64,000 bases of DNA from Mameliella sp. CS4 (GTDB taxonomy: Bacteria > Pseudomonadota > Alphaproteobacteria > Rhodobacterales > Rhodobacteraceae): assembly GCF_019392335.1 (NCBI RefSeq), contig NZ_JAHXRQ010000017.1, positions 48,245 to 112,244 of the forward strand, written 5' to 3'. A model generated the notes under the pieces. That model saw nothing but the letters and a program-made list of their open reading frames with translations. It was not told the DNA's origin and ran no database searches. The position numbers were made by a program, and so were the translations under genes. Within the stretch, counting starts at the first letter, position 1. The number at the start of each line of letters is the position of its first letter. This document shows, in pieces, positions 1 through 8,984 of the stretch.

Positions 1-77
1 CGGACCCGCGATCCGGATGAGCGCCTTGCGGCGCGCTGGGTGTCTCGCCTGCGGCCTGTGGCCTCCGGCTCGGGGTG

Positions 78-140
78 GGGGGCGCTGCCCCCGTCGCGCA
101 TGGCGCGACTCCCCCGGAGGTATTTGTCTGCCCAAAGAAG
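78..140 (+). repeat. Intergenic repeat element, copy 1
   Basis: A GC-rich hairpin (five G, CGCTG, five C) is followed by a second small stem (CGCGC-atg-GCGCG) and then by the tail CCCCCGGAGGTATTTG and CCCAAAGAAG. The same order of parts recurs at 13217-13277, and a tail-only match lies inverted at 3519-3543. It sits just past the stop codon of the minus-strand ccmI gene. It may act in transcription termination or be a small dispersed repeat; the sequence does not decide between these. Confidence 0.6.
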
Positions 141-170
141 GCAAGGGAGAGGCTGCATCCGGCATGGAGG

Positions 171-1406
171 TCAATCAGCAACCCCGGCGCGTTCGGCGGC
201 GCCCCTGAGCATGTCCAGTGCCTCGGGGCTTTCGGCAAAGACGGTCTGTGCCTCTGCGTAGATCGCGCTGGCGCGGTCCGTCTCACCCAGGACGCCCAGA
301 GACGAGATCAGCCGCGCCCAGTCTTCGACCGGGCCGCCTTCTTCGGCGAGGCGGCTGGAAAGCTGGCCCACCATGCCGCGGATCATCTGCTGGCGTTCCT
401 CGGGGGTCATGTCCCGCGCCGCGTCGATGTCGGCGGCGCTGGGTCCGCGTGCCGTGCCACCGGCAAGTTGCGGCATCTGGAAGTTCTGCACCCCGGCCAT
501 GAAGGCCAAGTCCTGGATCTGGTCGCTGATCGGCTGAACCCAAGGGTCCTGCGCGCTGCTTTCGCGCAACAGCTTGTTCCACATGCGGAAACCGACGTCG
601 GGGCGGCCCACCTGGGCCATCATCAACCCGCCGTAATACCGCGCCACGCCGTTGTCGGGATCGCGCGAGAGGGCCTGTTCCAGCACCGCCTGGGCCTCGG
701 GCGAGACATAGCCGCCGGCGGCGAGGATCATCATGTCGGCGAGATCGGTGAAATCCTTGGCCGTGGCCGCGTCCCCCTTGAGCCGGATGACCTGGCTCTG
801 GGCCTTGTAGGCCGCCGAGAAGTTCCCCAGTGCCGCCTCGGACCGGGTCAGCAGGACATGGCCCTGGATATCGTCGGGGCGGGTTTCCACCGCCTTGCGC
901 AGCCGTTCGACCAGCGCCTGGTACTGCGGCGTGGCATCGGGCGCGGCCTGCGGCGGAATGCGGGCCTCGATCGTGGCCTGAGAGGGGCGGCTTTTCAGCG
1001 CTTCCTCGGCGCGGGCCAGCCGCGCCTTGAGCGGCACGTCGCCATAGCCCGGAGCCCCCATCTGCGTATAGAGACCAAAGCCACCGCCCACCACCAAAAG
1101 CGCGATGACCGCCGCCAGGGCGAACCCCAGAACCCGAGGCTGGTCGCTGCCGCTGCCGGGCGCCTGCAGCTTGGCGTCCGCCGACAGCAAGCGGCGCGAG
1201 ATCTCGACCCGCAGGCGCTCGGCCTCCTCGGCGGGGATCTTGCCACGGGCGGCGTCCGCCTCGATCTCTTTCAGCTGGTCGCGGTAGACCTCAAGATCAT
1301 AGGCCTCTGCCGGGCCGGTGGCGCGCCGTCCGCGCAAGAGGGCCAGAACCAAAGCCCCTGCGCAGAGCAGGGCCAAGGCGGCGGTCACTATCCAGAATAC
1401 GGTCAT
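171..1406 (-). CDS. ccmI: c-type cytochrome biogenesis protein CcmI
   Basis: Assembly factor for cytochrome c maturation; in this family it chaperones apocytochrome c to the CcmFH haem ligation complex. The 411-residue product begins with a membrane segment (residues about 3-23), then a short basic stretch and a charged linker with the typical YRDQLKEIE motif. A second hydrophobic helix (LGFALAAVIALLVVGGGFG) follows, and the C-terminal half is a periplasmic helical TPR-like domain. I chose the start at 1406 because GGGAGG lies six bases upstream; an in-frame start at 1430 would add eight residues ahead of the membrane segment. No other ccm gene is in view. Identification rests on architecture and family resemblance. 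Confidence 0.9.
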   Translation of the reverse strand: MTVFWIVTAALALLCAGALVLALLRGRRATGPAEAYDLEVYRDQLKEIEADAARGKIPAEEAERLRVEISRRLLSADAKLQAPGSGSDQPRVLGFALAAVIALLVVGGGFGLYTQMGAPGYGDVPLKARLARAEEALKSRPSQATIEARIPPQAAPDATPQYQALVERLRKAVETRPDDIQGHVLLTRSEAALGNFSAAYKAQSQVIRLKGDAATAKDFTDLADMMILAAGGYVSPEAQAVLEQALSRDPDNGVARYYGGLMMAQVGRPDVGFRMWNKLLRESSAQDPWVQPISDQIQDLAFMAGVQNFQMPQLAGGTARGPSAADIDAARDMTPEERQQMIRGMVGQLSSRLAEEGGPVEDWARLISSLGVLGETDRASAIYAEAQTVFAESPEALDMLRGAAERAGVAD

Positions 1407-1576
1407 CGGCCTCCCTTTCTCCTGTCTCACTTAAGGCGCTGCCGGGCCGGAAAAAAGGGCAAAAACCCGCTGTGGCGCGCGATGTCGCAACCACGGGGCC
1501 TAGTGACGGTTGCTTGCGCCTGAGCTATGACGTCTGTGTGCATCATACCCGAAACGGACCAACCGGATTCGAGCCC

Positions 1577-2821
1577 ATGAAACGTTATTCCGCCTTTGCC
1601 ATTGCCCGAGAAGCCCTGTCCGGACACAAGACCTGGGAGCGGGCCTGGCGCAATGCGCAGCCCAAAAGCCACTATGACGTGGTTATCGTGGGCGCCGGCG
1701 GGCACGGGTTGGCGACGGCCTATTACCTGGGCAAGAACTTTGGCATCACCAATGTCGCGGTGATCGAGAAGGGCTGGCTGGGCGGCGGCAACACCGGGCG
1801 CAACACCACGATCATCCGCTCGAACTACCTGCAGGATCCGTCCGCCGCGATCTATGAAAAGGCGCGCAGCCTCTACGAGACGCTGAGCCAGGAGTTGAAC
1901 TATAACGTCATGTTCAGCCCGCGCGGCGTCATGATGCTGGCCCAGACCGAGCACGAGGTGCGCGGCTATTTGCGCACCGCCCATGCCAATGCCCTGCAGG
2001 GGGTCGAGACGCGCTTTATCACCCCGCGCGAGGTCAAGGAGATCGTGCCGATCATCAACCTCGACGGGCCGCGCTATCCCGTGCTGGGCGCGCTCTGGCA
2101 GGAACGCGCCGGCACCGCGCGCCACGACGCCGTGGCCTGGGGCTATGCCCGCGCCTGTTCGGCGATGGGCATGGATATCATCCAGAAATGCGAGGTCACC
2201 GGCGTTCTGCAGGAGGCGGGCCGCGTCAGTGGCGTGCAGACCACCAAGGGCGACATCTCCTGCGAGAAGCTGGGAATCGTCGTGGCCGGGCATTCAGGCG
2301 ACTTCGCCGCCAAGGCGGGCTTTCGCCTGCCGATCGAATCCGTGCCGCTGCAGGCGCTGGTGTCAGAGCCGATCAAGCCGGTCATGGATTGCGTCGTCAT
2401 GGCCAACACCGTGCATGGCTACATGAGCCAGTCCGACAAGGGCGAGATGGTGATCGGCGGCGGCACCGACGGGCACAACGCCTATACCCAGCGCGGCAGT
2501 TTCCACCACATCGAGGAAACCGTGCGCGCCCTGGTCGAGACTTTTCCGATGGTCTCGCGGCTCAAGATGCTGCGGCAGTGGGGCGGGATCGTGGATGTCA
2601 CCGGCGACCGCTCTCCGATCCTGTCGAAAACCCCGCTGGAGGGCTGTTTCATCAATGCCGGCTGGGGCACGGGCGGGTTCAAGGCGATCCCCGGTTCCGG
2701 CTGGGGCTTTGCGGAACTGATGGCGCGGGGAGAGTCGTCTTTGTGCGAAGAGTTCTCCATGTGGCGCTTCGGTGAGGGGAAATTCATTGATGAGTCAGTG
2801 GCGGCGGGGGTGGCGCATTGA
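1577..2821 (+). CDS. soxB: Sarcosine oxidase beta subunit
   Basis: Large flavoprotein subunit of heterotetrameric sarcosine oxidase, which demethylates sarcosine to glycine with tetrahydrofolate as formaldehyde acceptor. The 414-residue protein has a dinucleotide fold GAGGHG at about residues 39-44. TARHDAV matches the region that carries the covalent FMN histidine in this family. The conserved C-terminal GWGTGGFKAIPGSG segment is also present. The start at 1577 gives the usual MKRYSAFAI N-terminus; the open frame extends further upstream but that part is not family-like. It is the first gene of the operon with soxD, soxA and soxG, and its stop codon shares one base with the start of the next small gene. 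Confidence 0.95.
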   Translation: MKRYSAFAIAREALSGHKTWERAWRNAQPKSHYDVVIVGAGGHGLATAYYLGKNFGITNVAVIEKGWLGGGNTGRNTTIIRSNYLQDPSAAIYEKARSLYETLSQELNYNVMFSPRGVMMLAQTEHEVRGYLRTAHANALQGVETRFITPREVKEIVPIINLDGPRYPVLGALWQERAGTARHDAVAWGYARACSAMGMDIIQKCEVTGVLQEAGRVSGVQTTKGDISCEKLGIVVAGHSGDFAAKAGFRLPIESVPLQALVSEPIKPVMDCVVMANTVHGYMSQSDKGEMVIGGGTDGHNAYTQRGSFHHIEETVRALVETFPMVSRLKMLRQWGGIVDVTGDRSPILSKTPLEGCFINAGWGTGGFKAIPGSGWGFAELMARGESSLCEEFSMWRFGEGKFIDESVAAGVAH

Positions 2822-3192
2822 TGAATGAAGATGCCCCGATATTGCTACGCGCACCTATTTGGTTTGCAGTTGGCATATTGTTCCTTTTTACAGTCGTACC
2901 GTTCTTTGCTGAACTTTGGTTTCAACAAGTATCACCGTTCGCCCGGTCCGGAAGTATTGTGGTAATTTGTTCTTTGCTGTCTTTTGGAACAGTTACGACG
3001 CATCTCATGGAAAGAGGTCAGCGGACACCTTTCGGTGGTCACAATAACTCGGAAAATACGCCATATCATAAACGCAGGTTGAAGCGAATTTTCCGGTTGG
3101 ATGCTTTGGTAGCAATTGTAGGTACTCTTCAATGGGGTTGGGGCGATCTACTGTCGAACAAGATTCTACATTGTGGTGAATGGAAATGCTGA
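2821..3192 (+). CDS. Hypothetical AT-rich membrane protein inserted in the sox operon
   Basis: I do not recognise this 123-residue protein. It has two clear hydrophobic segments (about residues 12-32 and 44-60), a basic middle (HKRRLKRIFR) and a third weaker hydrophobic stretch near the C-terminus that ends HCGEWKC. It starts in a TGATG overlap with soxB and its 3' end overlaps soxD, so it would be translationally coupled. Base composition is strikingly different: I counted about 43% GC over 2821-2940 against about 75% in a 60-base stretch of soxD. Most sox operons I know run soxB directly into soxD. This looks like a recently acquired insertion, and whether it is expressed is unknown. Confidence 0.65.
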   Translation: MNEDAPILLRAPIWFAVGILFLFTVVPFFAELWFQQVSPFARSGSIVVICSLLSFGTVTTHLMERGQRTPFGGHNNSENTPYHKRRLKRIFRLDALVAIVGTLQWGWGDLLSNKILHCGEWKC

Positions 3193-3515
3193 CCCTCGAA
3201 TGCCCCTATTGCGGCGTCCAGGCCGATGAAACCGAACTGCACGCGGGCGGCGAGGCGCATCTGACGCGCTTCGGCCCCGGTTCCTCGGACGCGGACTTCG
3301 AGGCCTACCTCTTCATGCGCGAAAACCCCAAGGGCGTGCATTTCGAACGCTGGCGCCACGTCAACGGCTGCGGCAAGTGGTTCCACGCCGCGCGCTGCAC
3401 CATGACGCTGGAGGTCTTCGGCACCTATCCCGCCCAGACCGCCGAACCGCCGAAAAAGATCCGCGACGCGATCACCGCCAAGCGCCCCGGCTGGACGTGG
3501 AGAGAGCTGTCCTGA
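3186..3515 (+). CDS. soxD: Sarcosine oxidase delta subunit
   Basis: Small zinc-binding subunit of heterotetrameric sarcosine oxidase. The product begins MLTLECPYCG and carries the family cysteine pattern CPYC plus HVNGCGKWF, followed by ARCTMTLEVFGTYP. A start two codons upstream at 3180 is equally open; 3186 gives the usual N-terminus. The gene overlaps the end of the preceding AT-rich gene by a few bases, so its original ribosome-binding context has probably been replaced. The length of 109 residues is normal for the family. Confidence 0.93.
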   Translation: MLTLECPYCGVQADETELHAGGEAHLTRFGPGSSDADFEAYLFMRENPKGVHFERWRHVNGCGKWFHAARCTMTLEVFGTYPAQTAEPPKKIRDAITAKRPGWTWRELS

Positions 3516-3518
3516 TGT

Positions 3519-3543
3519 TTCTTCTCTCTGAAAATACTCACCT
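3519..3543 (-). repeat. Intergenic repeat tail, partial inverted copy
   Basis: Read on the minus strand this reads GGTGAGTATTTTCAG then AGAGAAGAAA. It matches the GGAGGTATTT...CAAAGAAG tail of the elements at 78-140 and 13217-13277, but lacks their GC hairpins. It lies between the soxD stop and soxA. The match is partial and short, so this could be coincidence. Confidence 0.35.
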
Positions 3544-3577
3544 TTCCAACCGCCAACACAGCGGGGAGGCCTGAGAC

Positions 3578-6500
3578 ATGAGCACCCGTCTCGCCACAGG
3601 CGGCCGCCTGGTCGACCGCAGCAGCGACATCCGGTTCACCTTCAACGGCAAGAGCTTTCGTGGCCACGAGGGCGATACGCTGGCCTCGGCGCTCCTGGCC
3701 AATGACCAGATGCTGGTGGGCCGCAGCTTCAAGTACCACCGTCCGCGTGGTGTGGTCGCCTCTGGCGCCGAGGAACCCAACGCGCTGGTGAACCTCGGGC
3801 GCGACACCACGCATGAGCCGAACCAGCGCGCCACCACGACGGAGCTGTTCAACGGGTTGCAGGCGACCTCGCAGAACCACTGGCCGTCGCTCGACTATGA
3901 CATCGGCGCGCTGAACTGGCTGTTCGGGCGTTTCCTGACGGCGGGCTTCTACTACAAGACCTTCATCCACCCGCGTCCCTTCTGGAAACACATCTACGAA
4001 CCTTTCATCCGCCAGTCGGCGGGGCTGGGCCGTGCGCCGGACCCGGAGACGCGCGATCCCGACACCTACGAGCATTTCTATGCTTTCGTCGATGTCGTGG
4101 TGATCGGCGGCGGCGTGGCGGGGCTGCAGGCGGCCAAGGCGGCGGCGGACTCCGGTGCCAAGGTGCTGGTCATGGAACAGACCGCCCATTGGGGCGGCCG
4201 GGCGCCGGTGGACGGCGGCACGATCGACGGCATGGCGCCCGGGGGCTGGGTGAACAAGACCGTCGAAGCCCTTGAAGGAATGGAGAATGTCGCGCTGCGG
4301 ACCCGCAGCATGGGGGCGGGGGTCTATGACCACGGCTATGTGCTGGGCTATGAGCGTCTGACCGATCACGCGCCTTTCCTGAAAGGACCGCGTCACAGGC
4401 TGTGGCGCATCCGTGCCAGGCAGATCGTGACCGCCACCGGCGCAATCGAACGACCCCTGAGTTTTGCGGGCAACGACATTCCCGGCGTCATGCTGGCCTC
4501 TGCCGTGCGCGATTACCTGGTGAACTATGGAGTTATCGCGGGTCAGCGGACGGTGGTCGTGACCAACAACGACGACGCTTACCGCACGGCCATCGCCCTG
4601 AAACAGGCGGGGCTGCAGGTGCCGGCAGTGATCGACGCGCGCCAGATGGGCGGCGGCGCTCTGATGGAAGAGGCGAAATCGCTGGGCATCCGTGTCGAGA
4701 CCGGCCGGGCCATCGCCAAGGTCAAGGGCGGCAAGCGTGTCACCGGCGTGGCGATCTGCGCGATGGCCGGCGGCGGTGCCATGCTGGAAGAGATCAAGTG
4801 CGATGCCGTGGCCATGTCGGGTGGCTGGTCGCCGGTGGTGCACCTCTGGTCCCATTGCGGTGGCAAGCTGACCTGGGACGAGGACCACGCCTTTTTCCGC
4901 CCCGATCCCGAACGCGCGCCGACCAGCCACGACGGTCTGCCTTTTGTCACCGTGACGGGCAGTGCCAATGGCGAAATGGACCTCAAGAGCGTTCTGGAAG
5001 ATGCTGACAAGGCTGGGAAATCCTCCAGAAAGGCCGCCGGTGGAAAACCCCGCCGCTTTGCCCCGCCCAAGGGTGAGAGCGTAGAGGAAGTGCCGCTGCG
5101 TCCGGTCTGGCTGATGCCGGAAAACGCCTGGGACGATCTGCGCATGAAGGCCTGGCTGGACTACCAGAACGACGTCAAGGTTTCGGACGTGCAACTGGCC
5201 GCGCGCGAAGGCTATGAAAGCGTCGAACATACCAAGCGCTATACCACGCTGGGCATGGCCACGGATCAGGGAAAACTCAGCAACATCAACGGTCTGGCGA
5301 CCCTTGCTGCGTCACTGGGTGAAGAGATCCCGCAGGTGGGCACCACCACCTTTCGCCCGCCCTACACACCGATCAGCATGGGGGCCATTGCCGGCGAGGC
5401 GCGGGGCGAGATATTCCAGCCGATCCGCAAGACACCGATCCACGCCTGGCACGAAAAACACGGCGCCGCCTGGGAGCCGGTCGGCCACTGGCGCCGTCCC
5501 TACTGCTATCCGCAACAGGGGGAGAGCAAGCACGACGCGGTCCACCGCGAGGTGTTGGCCACCCGCAATAGCCTTGGCCTGCTCGACGCCTCCACCCTTG
5601 GCAAGATCATCGTCAAGGGACCGGATGCGGGCCGTTTCCTCGACATGCTCTACACCAACATGATGAGCACGCTGAAACCGGGGCGCTGCCGCTATGGCCT
5701 GATGTGCACGGAAAACGGCTTTCTGACCGACGACGGTGTGGTGGCGCGGATCGACGAGGACACGTTCCTCTGCCACACCACCACCGGCGGCGCGGACCGC
5801 ATCCATGCCCATATGGAGGAATGGCTGCAAACCGAATGGTGGGACTGGAAGGTCTATACCGCCAACGCGACAGAGCAATTCGCCCAGATTGCCGTGGTCG
5901 GCCCCAACGCGCGCAAGCTGCTGGAAAAGCTGGGGGGTATGGATGTCGGCAAGGACATGCTGCCCTTCATGGCCTGGGCCGATGGCACGCTGGCCGGTTT
6001 CCCGGTGCGGGTCTACCGGATCTCCTTCTCTGGCGAACTCAGCTACGAGATCGCCGTGCCCGCGAACCTCGGCCGCGCCTTCTGGGACAAAATCGTCGAG
6101 GCCGGGCAGGAGTGGAACATCACCCCCTACGGCACAGAGGCGCTGCACGTGATGCGGGCCGAGAAGGGCTTTATCATGATCGGGGACGAAACCGACGGCA
6201 CGGTGATCCCGCAGGACCTGGGCCTGCATTGGGCGATCTCGAAGAAGAAAGAGGACTACCTGGGTAAGCGCGCGCAGACCCGCAGCCACATGGCCGATCC
6301 GAACCGATGGCAACTGGTGGGGCTGGAAACCGTTGACGGTTCGGTCCTGCCGGATGGGGCCTATGCCGTGGCGGCCGGCAAGAACGCCAACGGCCAGCGC
6401 AACACCCAAGGTAGGGTGACCTCGACCTACCATTCGCCGACGCTGGGCAAGGGGATCGCCATGGGCCTTGTCCATCACGGCCCCGACCGGATGGGAGAGA

Positions 6501-6598
6501 TCATTCCCTTCATCAAGGACGATGGCGAAACCGTGGTCGAGGCGAAGATCGTCAGCCCGGTCTTCTTTGACCCCGAAGGAGAGAAGCAGAATGTCTGA
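3578..6598 (+). CDS. soxA: Sarcosine oxidase alpha subunit
   Basis: Largest subunit of sarcosine oxidase, 1006 residues, the normal size. The N-terminal part is a 2Fe-2S-ferredoxin-like fold (FNGKSFRGHEGDTLASALL). It is followed by a nucleotide-binding domain with GGGVAG at about residues 177-182 and a second dinucleotide region near residue 330. The C-terminal ~400 residues form a glycine-cleavage T-protein (folate-binding) domain, with HDAVHREVLATRNSLGLLD opening it. In this family that domain takes the one-carbon unit from the demethylation site to tetrahydrofolate. The 3' end overlaps soxG by eight bases, which fits coupled translation. Confidence 0.96.
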   Translation: MSTRLATGGRLVDRSSDIRFTFNGKSFRGHEGDTLASALLANDQMLVGRSFKYHRPRGVVASGAEEPNALVNLGRDTTHEPNQRATTTELFNGLQATSQNHWPSLDYDIGALNWLFGRFLTAGFYYKTFIHPRPFWKHIYEPFIRQSAGLGRAPDPETRDPDTYEHFYAFVDVVVIGGGVAGLQAAKAAADSGAKVLVMEQTAHWGGRAPVDGGTIDGMAPGGWVNKTVEALEGMENVALRTRSMGAGVYDHGYVLGYERLTDHAPFLKGPRHRLWRIRARQIVTATGAIERPLSFAGNDIPGVMLASAVRDYLVNYGVIAGQRTVVVTNNDDAYRTAIALKQAGLQVPAVIDARQMGGGALMEEAKSLGIRVETGRAIAKVKGGKRVTGVAICAMAGGGAMLEEIKCDAVAMSGGWSPVVHLWSHCGGKLTWDEDHAFFRPDPERAPTSHDGLPFVTVTGSANGEMDLKSVLEDADKAGKSSRKAAGGKPRRFAPPKGESVEEVPLRPVWLMPENAWDDLRMKAWLDYQNDVKVSDVQLAAREGYESVEHTKRYTTLGMATDQGKLSNINGLATLAASLGEEIPQVGTTTFRPPYTPISMGAIAGEARGEIFQPIRKTPIHAWHEKHGAAWEPVGHWRRPYCYPQQGESKHDAVHREVLATRNSLGLLDASTLGKIIVKGPDAGRFLDMLYTNMMSTLKPGRCRYGLMCTENGFLTDDGVVARIDEDTFLCHTTTGGADRIHAHMEEWLQTEWWDWKVYTANATEQFAQIAVVGPNARKLLEKLGGMDVGKDMLPFMAWADGTLAGFPVRVYRISFSGELSYEIAVPANLGRAFWDKIVEAGQEWNITPYGTEALHVMRAEKGFIMIGDETDGTVIPQDLGLHWAISKKKEDYLGKRAQTRSHMADPNRWQLVGLETVDGSVLPDGAYAVAAGKNANGQRNTQGRVTSTYHSPTLGKGIAMGLVHHGPDRMGEIIPFIKDDGETVVEAKIVSPVFFDPEGEKQNV

Positions 6599-7163
6599 TC
6601 CGGTTCTGCCGCTCGGCGGCGCACATTACGAGGGTCTGGCGGACGTCCGCGAGACAGGGCCGCAGGGCATGATCGCCCTGCGCGGCGATCTGTCGGATGC
6701 TGGCCTGCAGGAGGCCGTGACTGGTCTGACCGGGGTTCCGATGCCCGATATGCGCGGCGCGCAGGTCATGGGGGAAAGCGGATTGCTCTGGATGTCGCCG
6801 GACGAACTCCTGGTGCTGGTACCTTACCGGCAGGCGGCGCGGGCGCGCGCACAACTGGCTGAGGCACTGCAGGGCCAGCACGCGCTGGTCGAAAATGTCT
6901 CGGACATGCGGGCGATGTTCCGGCTGCGCGGGACGCAGGTGCGCGACGTGCTGGCCAAGCTGGCACCGGTGGATTTTGCCCGCGATGCCCTGCCGGTGGG
7001 CGAATTGCGCCGCACCCGCTTTGCCCAGGTGGCGGCGGGCGTCTGGCTGAGCGACGACACCACGGCGCAGGTCTTCTGCTTCCGCTCGGTTGCGGAGTAT
7101 ATGTTCAACCTGCTCCGTACAGCCGCCGATCCCGACGCATTTGTCGGCTTTCATACCGGTTAA
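6591..7163 (+). CDS. soxG: Sarcosine oxidase gamma subunit
   Basis: Fourth subunit of sarcosine oxidase, 190 residues, structurally related to aminomethyltransferase. Recognisable features are GLLWMSPDELLVLVP, the VENVSDMRAMFRLRG segment and the C-terminal CFRSVAEYMFNLL. The start codon lies inside the end of soxA (AATGTCTGA) with AAGGAGAGAAG just upstream. It ends the operon. The purU and folD genes that often follow soxG elsewhere are not here. Confidence 0.93.
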   Translation: MSDPVLPLGGAHYEGLADVRETGPQGMIALRGDLSDAGLQEAVTGLTGVPMPDMRGAQVMGESGLLWMSPDELLVLVPYRQAARARAQLAEALQGQHALVENVSDMRAMFRLRGTQVRDVLAKLAPVDFARDALPVGELRRTRFAQVAAGVWLSDDTTAQVFCFRSVAEYMFNLLRTAADPDAFVGFHTG

Positions 7164-7235
7164 GCGCTGGGGACGGTTGCCTTGTCGGGCGGCTCTGCCG
7201 ATAGTGCCGGGGCTGTTCGCCGCAACGGAGCCGTC

Positions 7236-7652
7236 ATGCGCCGCCTCATCCTGTCGGGCCTTTTCTGGGCTGCCCTCTCCGGGGGCGCGGTGGCGGAAAA
7301 GATGGCCTATCATTGCCGGATCGACGGCACCTCGGAACGTCAGTGGATCCAGCCGGTGATCTTCATCGCGCTCGACCGGGCCATCGACCGGGTCGTGATC
7401 TCTGACGCCTCGATCCTGGGGGCCAACGACGGTGTTCCGGTCGAGGGGACGCTGGTCAGGGACAACAGCTCTCGGCTGACGGTCTCATGGGAGCTGGAGC
7501 TGCGGTCCACCGGGAACCGGCGTGTGCTGCTGGATTATCGCGCAACCTTCCTCAAGGCCAGCGGCAAGGTCAATGTGACCGCCCAACCCCGTGGGAAAGG
7601 TGCGCTTTTCAACAGGTCGGGGAGTTGTCTGGCGACAAAACTTTCTCCTTGA
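7236..7652 (+). CDS. Hypothetical secreted protein
   Basis: I do not recognise a family for this 138-residue protein. The N-terminus MRRLILSGLFWAALSGGAVA is a good Sec signal peptide with likely cleavage before EKMAYHC. The mature part is beta-rich and has two cysteines, one near each end, that could pair. The start at 7236 has CGGAG nearby; an in-frame start 54 bases upstream would bury the signal peptide. It lies between soxG and sodB in the same direction, with no evidence of a functional link. Confidence 0.7.
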   Translation: MRRLILSGLFWAALSGGAVAEKMAYHCRIDGTSERQWIQPVIFIALDRAIDRVVISDASILGANDGVPVEGTLVRDNSSRLTVSWELELRSTGNRRVLLDYRATFLKASGKVNVTAQPRGKGALFNRSGSCLATKLSP

Positions 7653-7744
7653 AGTCACCTTTGAGCGCCGAGGCAGGGTTGACCTTCGGCGGGAAGGGGG
7701 ACACCTATTGGGCAATGAACCGCCACATCACGAAGGGGTGAACC

Positions 7745-8344
7745 ATGTCTTTCGAACTTCCCGATCTTCCCTATGCACACGACGCTCTGGCCAGCCAGGG
7801 CATGAGCCAGGAAACGCTGGAATATCACCACGACATCCACCACAAGGCCTATGTCGACAACGGCAACAAGCTGATTTCCGGCACCGAGTGGGAAGGCAAG
7901 AGCCTCGAAGAGATCGTCAAGGGCACCTATGACGCGGGCGCCGTGGCGCAATCGGGCATCTTCAACAATGCCTCGCAGCACTGGAACCACACGCAGTTCT
8001 GGGAAATGATGGGCCCCGGCCCGAATTCCATGCCGTCCGAACTGGAAGCCGCGATCAAGGACAGCTTCGGCACCGTCGACGAGTTCAAGTCGCAGTTCGC
8101 CGCCGCGGGCGCGGGCCAGTTCGGCTCGGGCTGGTGCTGGCTGGTCAAGGACACCGACGGTGGCCTGAAGGTCACCAAGACCGAGAACGGCGTGAACCCG
8201 CTGTGCTTTGGTCAGACCGCCCTGCTGGGCTGCGACGTGTGGGAGCACTCCTACTACATCGACTTCCGCAACAAGCGTCCGGCCTACCTGACCAACTTCA
8301 TGGACAACCTGGTGAACTGGGAAAACGTGGCCTCGCGCCTGTAA
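7745..8344 (+). CDS. sodB: Superoxide dismutase, Fe type
   Basis: Converts superoxide to oxygen and hydrogen peroxide in the cytoplasm. The 199-residue protein starts MSFELPDLPYAHDAL and has the metal ligands in the usual places: His28 in YHHDIHHKAY, a histidine in NNASQHWNHTQFW, and DVWEHSYYID near the C-terminus with Asp and His. The WNHTQFW and GWCWLV signatures fit the iron/cambialistic branch; metal preference cannot be read with certainty. The ribosome-binding site is GAAGGGG. A strong hairpin terminator follows at 8387. Confidence 0.95.
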   Translation: MSFELPDLPYAHDALASQGMSQETLEYHHDIHHKAYVDNGNKLISGTEWEGKSLEEIVKGTYDAGAVAQSGIFNNASQHWNHTQFWEMMGPGPNSMPSELEAAIKDSFGTVDEFKSQFAAAGAGQFGSGWCWLVKDTDGGLKVTKTENGVNPLCFGQTALLGCDVWEHSYYIDFRNKRPAYLTNFMDNLVNWENVASRL

Positions 8345-8386
8345 TCCCATGTGCGGGGCCATTCACGCCCCGGCCAGATGCCAAGA

Positions 8387-8417
8387 CGCCCTCGCAGGAT
8401 GCTGCGGGGGCGTTTTT
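8387..8417 (+). terminator. Rho-independent terminator after sodB
   Basis: A ten-base stem (CGCCCTCGCA pairing with TGCGGGGGCG, with a G-T pair) and a six-base loop are followed directly by five T. It is placed 43 bases after the sodB stop codon and ahead of the convergent DUF1330 gene. Confidence 0.85.
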
Positions 8418-8426
8418 CGTGCGGGG

Positions 8427-8720
8427 CTAGGGAAGCCGATCCACCAGAACGGCGTTCAGGGTCGAGCCGCTGCGCCGCAGCTTGGCCAGGGCCTGAAACT
8501 CGGCGGAATTCCAGAAGTCCCGGGCGTGCTGGCGGTCCGGAAAAGCAATGACGAAGGCGGCGTCGGGCAGGGGATTGTCCCCCTCCATTGGCTCCGGCGC
8601 CCCGCCCCGGACAAGAAATGCGCCCGAGTGGGCGGCCACAACCTCCGGGATCTTGGCGAAATACTCTTCCATCCAGTCCCGACTGTGGATTTGCATCTGT
8701 CCGATGACGAAAGCCCCCAT
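8427..8720 (-). CDS. DUF1330 family protein
   Basis: A 97-residue ferredoxin-like-fold protein of the DUF1330 family (dimeric alpha/beta barrel). Typical parts are FVIGQMQIHSRDWMEEYFAKIPEVVAAHSGAFLVRGG, seen in the first half, and FPDRQHARDFWNSAEFQAL in the second half. Family members are small and their biochemical role is not established; some resemble EthD or antibiotic monooxygenase folds. It stands alone and is convergent with sodB. Confidence 0.85.
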   Translation of the reverse strand: MGAFVIGQMQIHSRDWMEEYFAKIPEVVAAHSGAFLVRGGAPEPMEGDNPLPDAAFVIAFPDRQHARDFWNSAEFQALAKLRRSGSTLNAVLVDRLP

Positions 8721-8984
8721 ATCGCTGTTCTCCCGATTTGTTCACCTGACAGGCTAGGGGGGATCGGGCCCTGCGGCAATCCGCGCGTCGCCCGCGTCCC
8801 CGCGATTCACAAAAGCGCTAAGACATCCTATGATGCGGGTATCTTTGTCATTGGGCGCGGGTCCGTCCGGACCGTCGGCAATTTTTCGAGAGGTTGTTCA
8901 CATCATGGATAAAGACAGGGCTTTCGCGGACCGCCCGCGGGGCAATCCGGTGAATTCGGGAACCCGACAGGCGAGGGGGCTACG

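Noticed and set aside
75..1523. A 482-codon plus-strand frame opposite ccmI
   Set aside because: It is the shadow of ccmI in GC-rich DNA and shows no family features.
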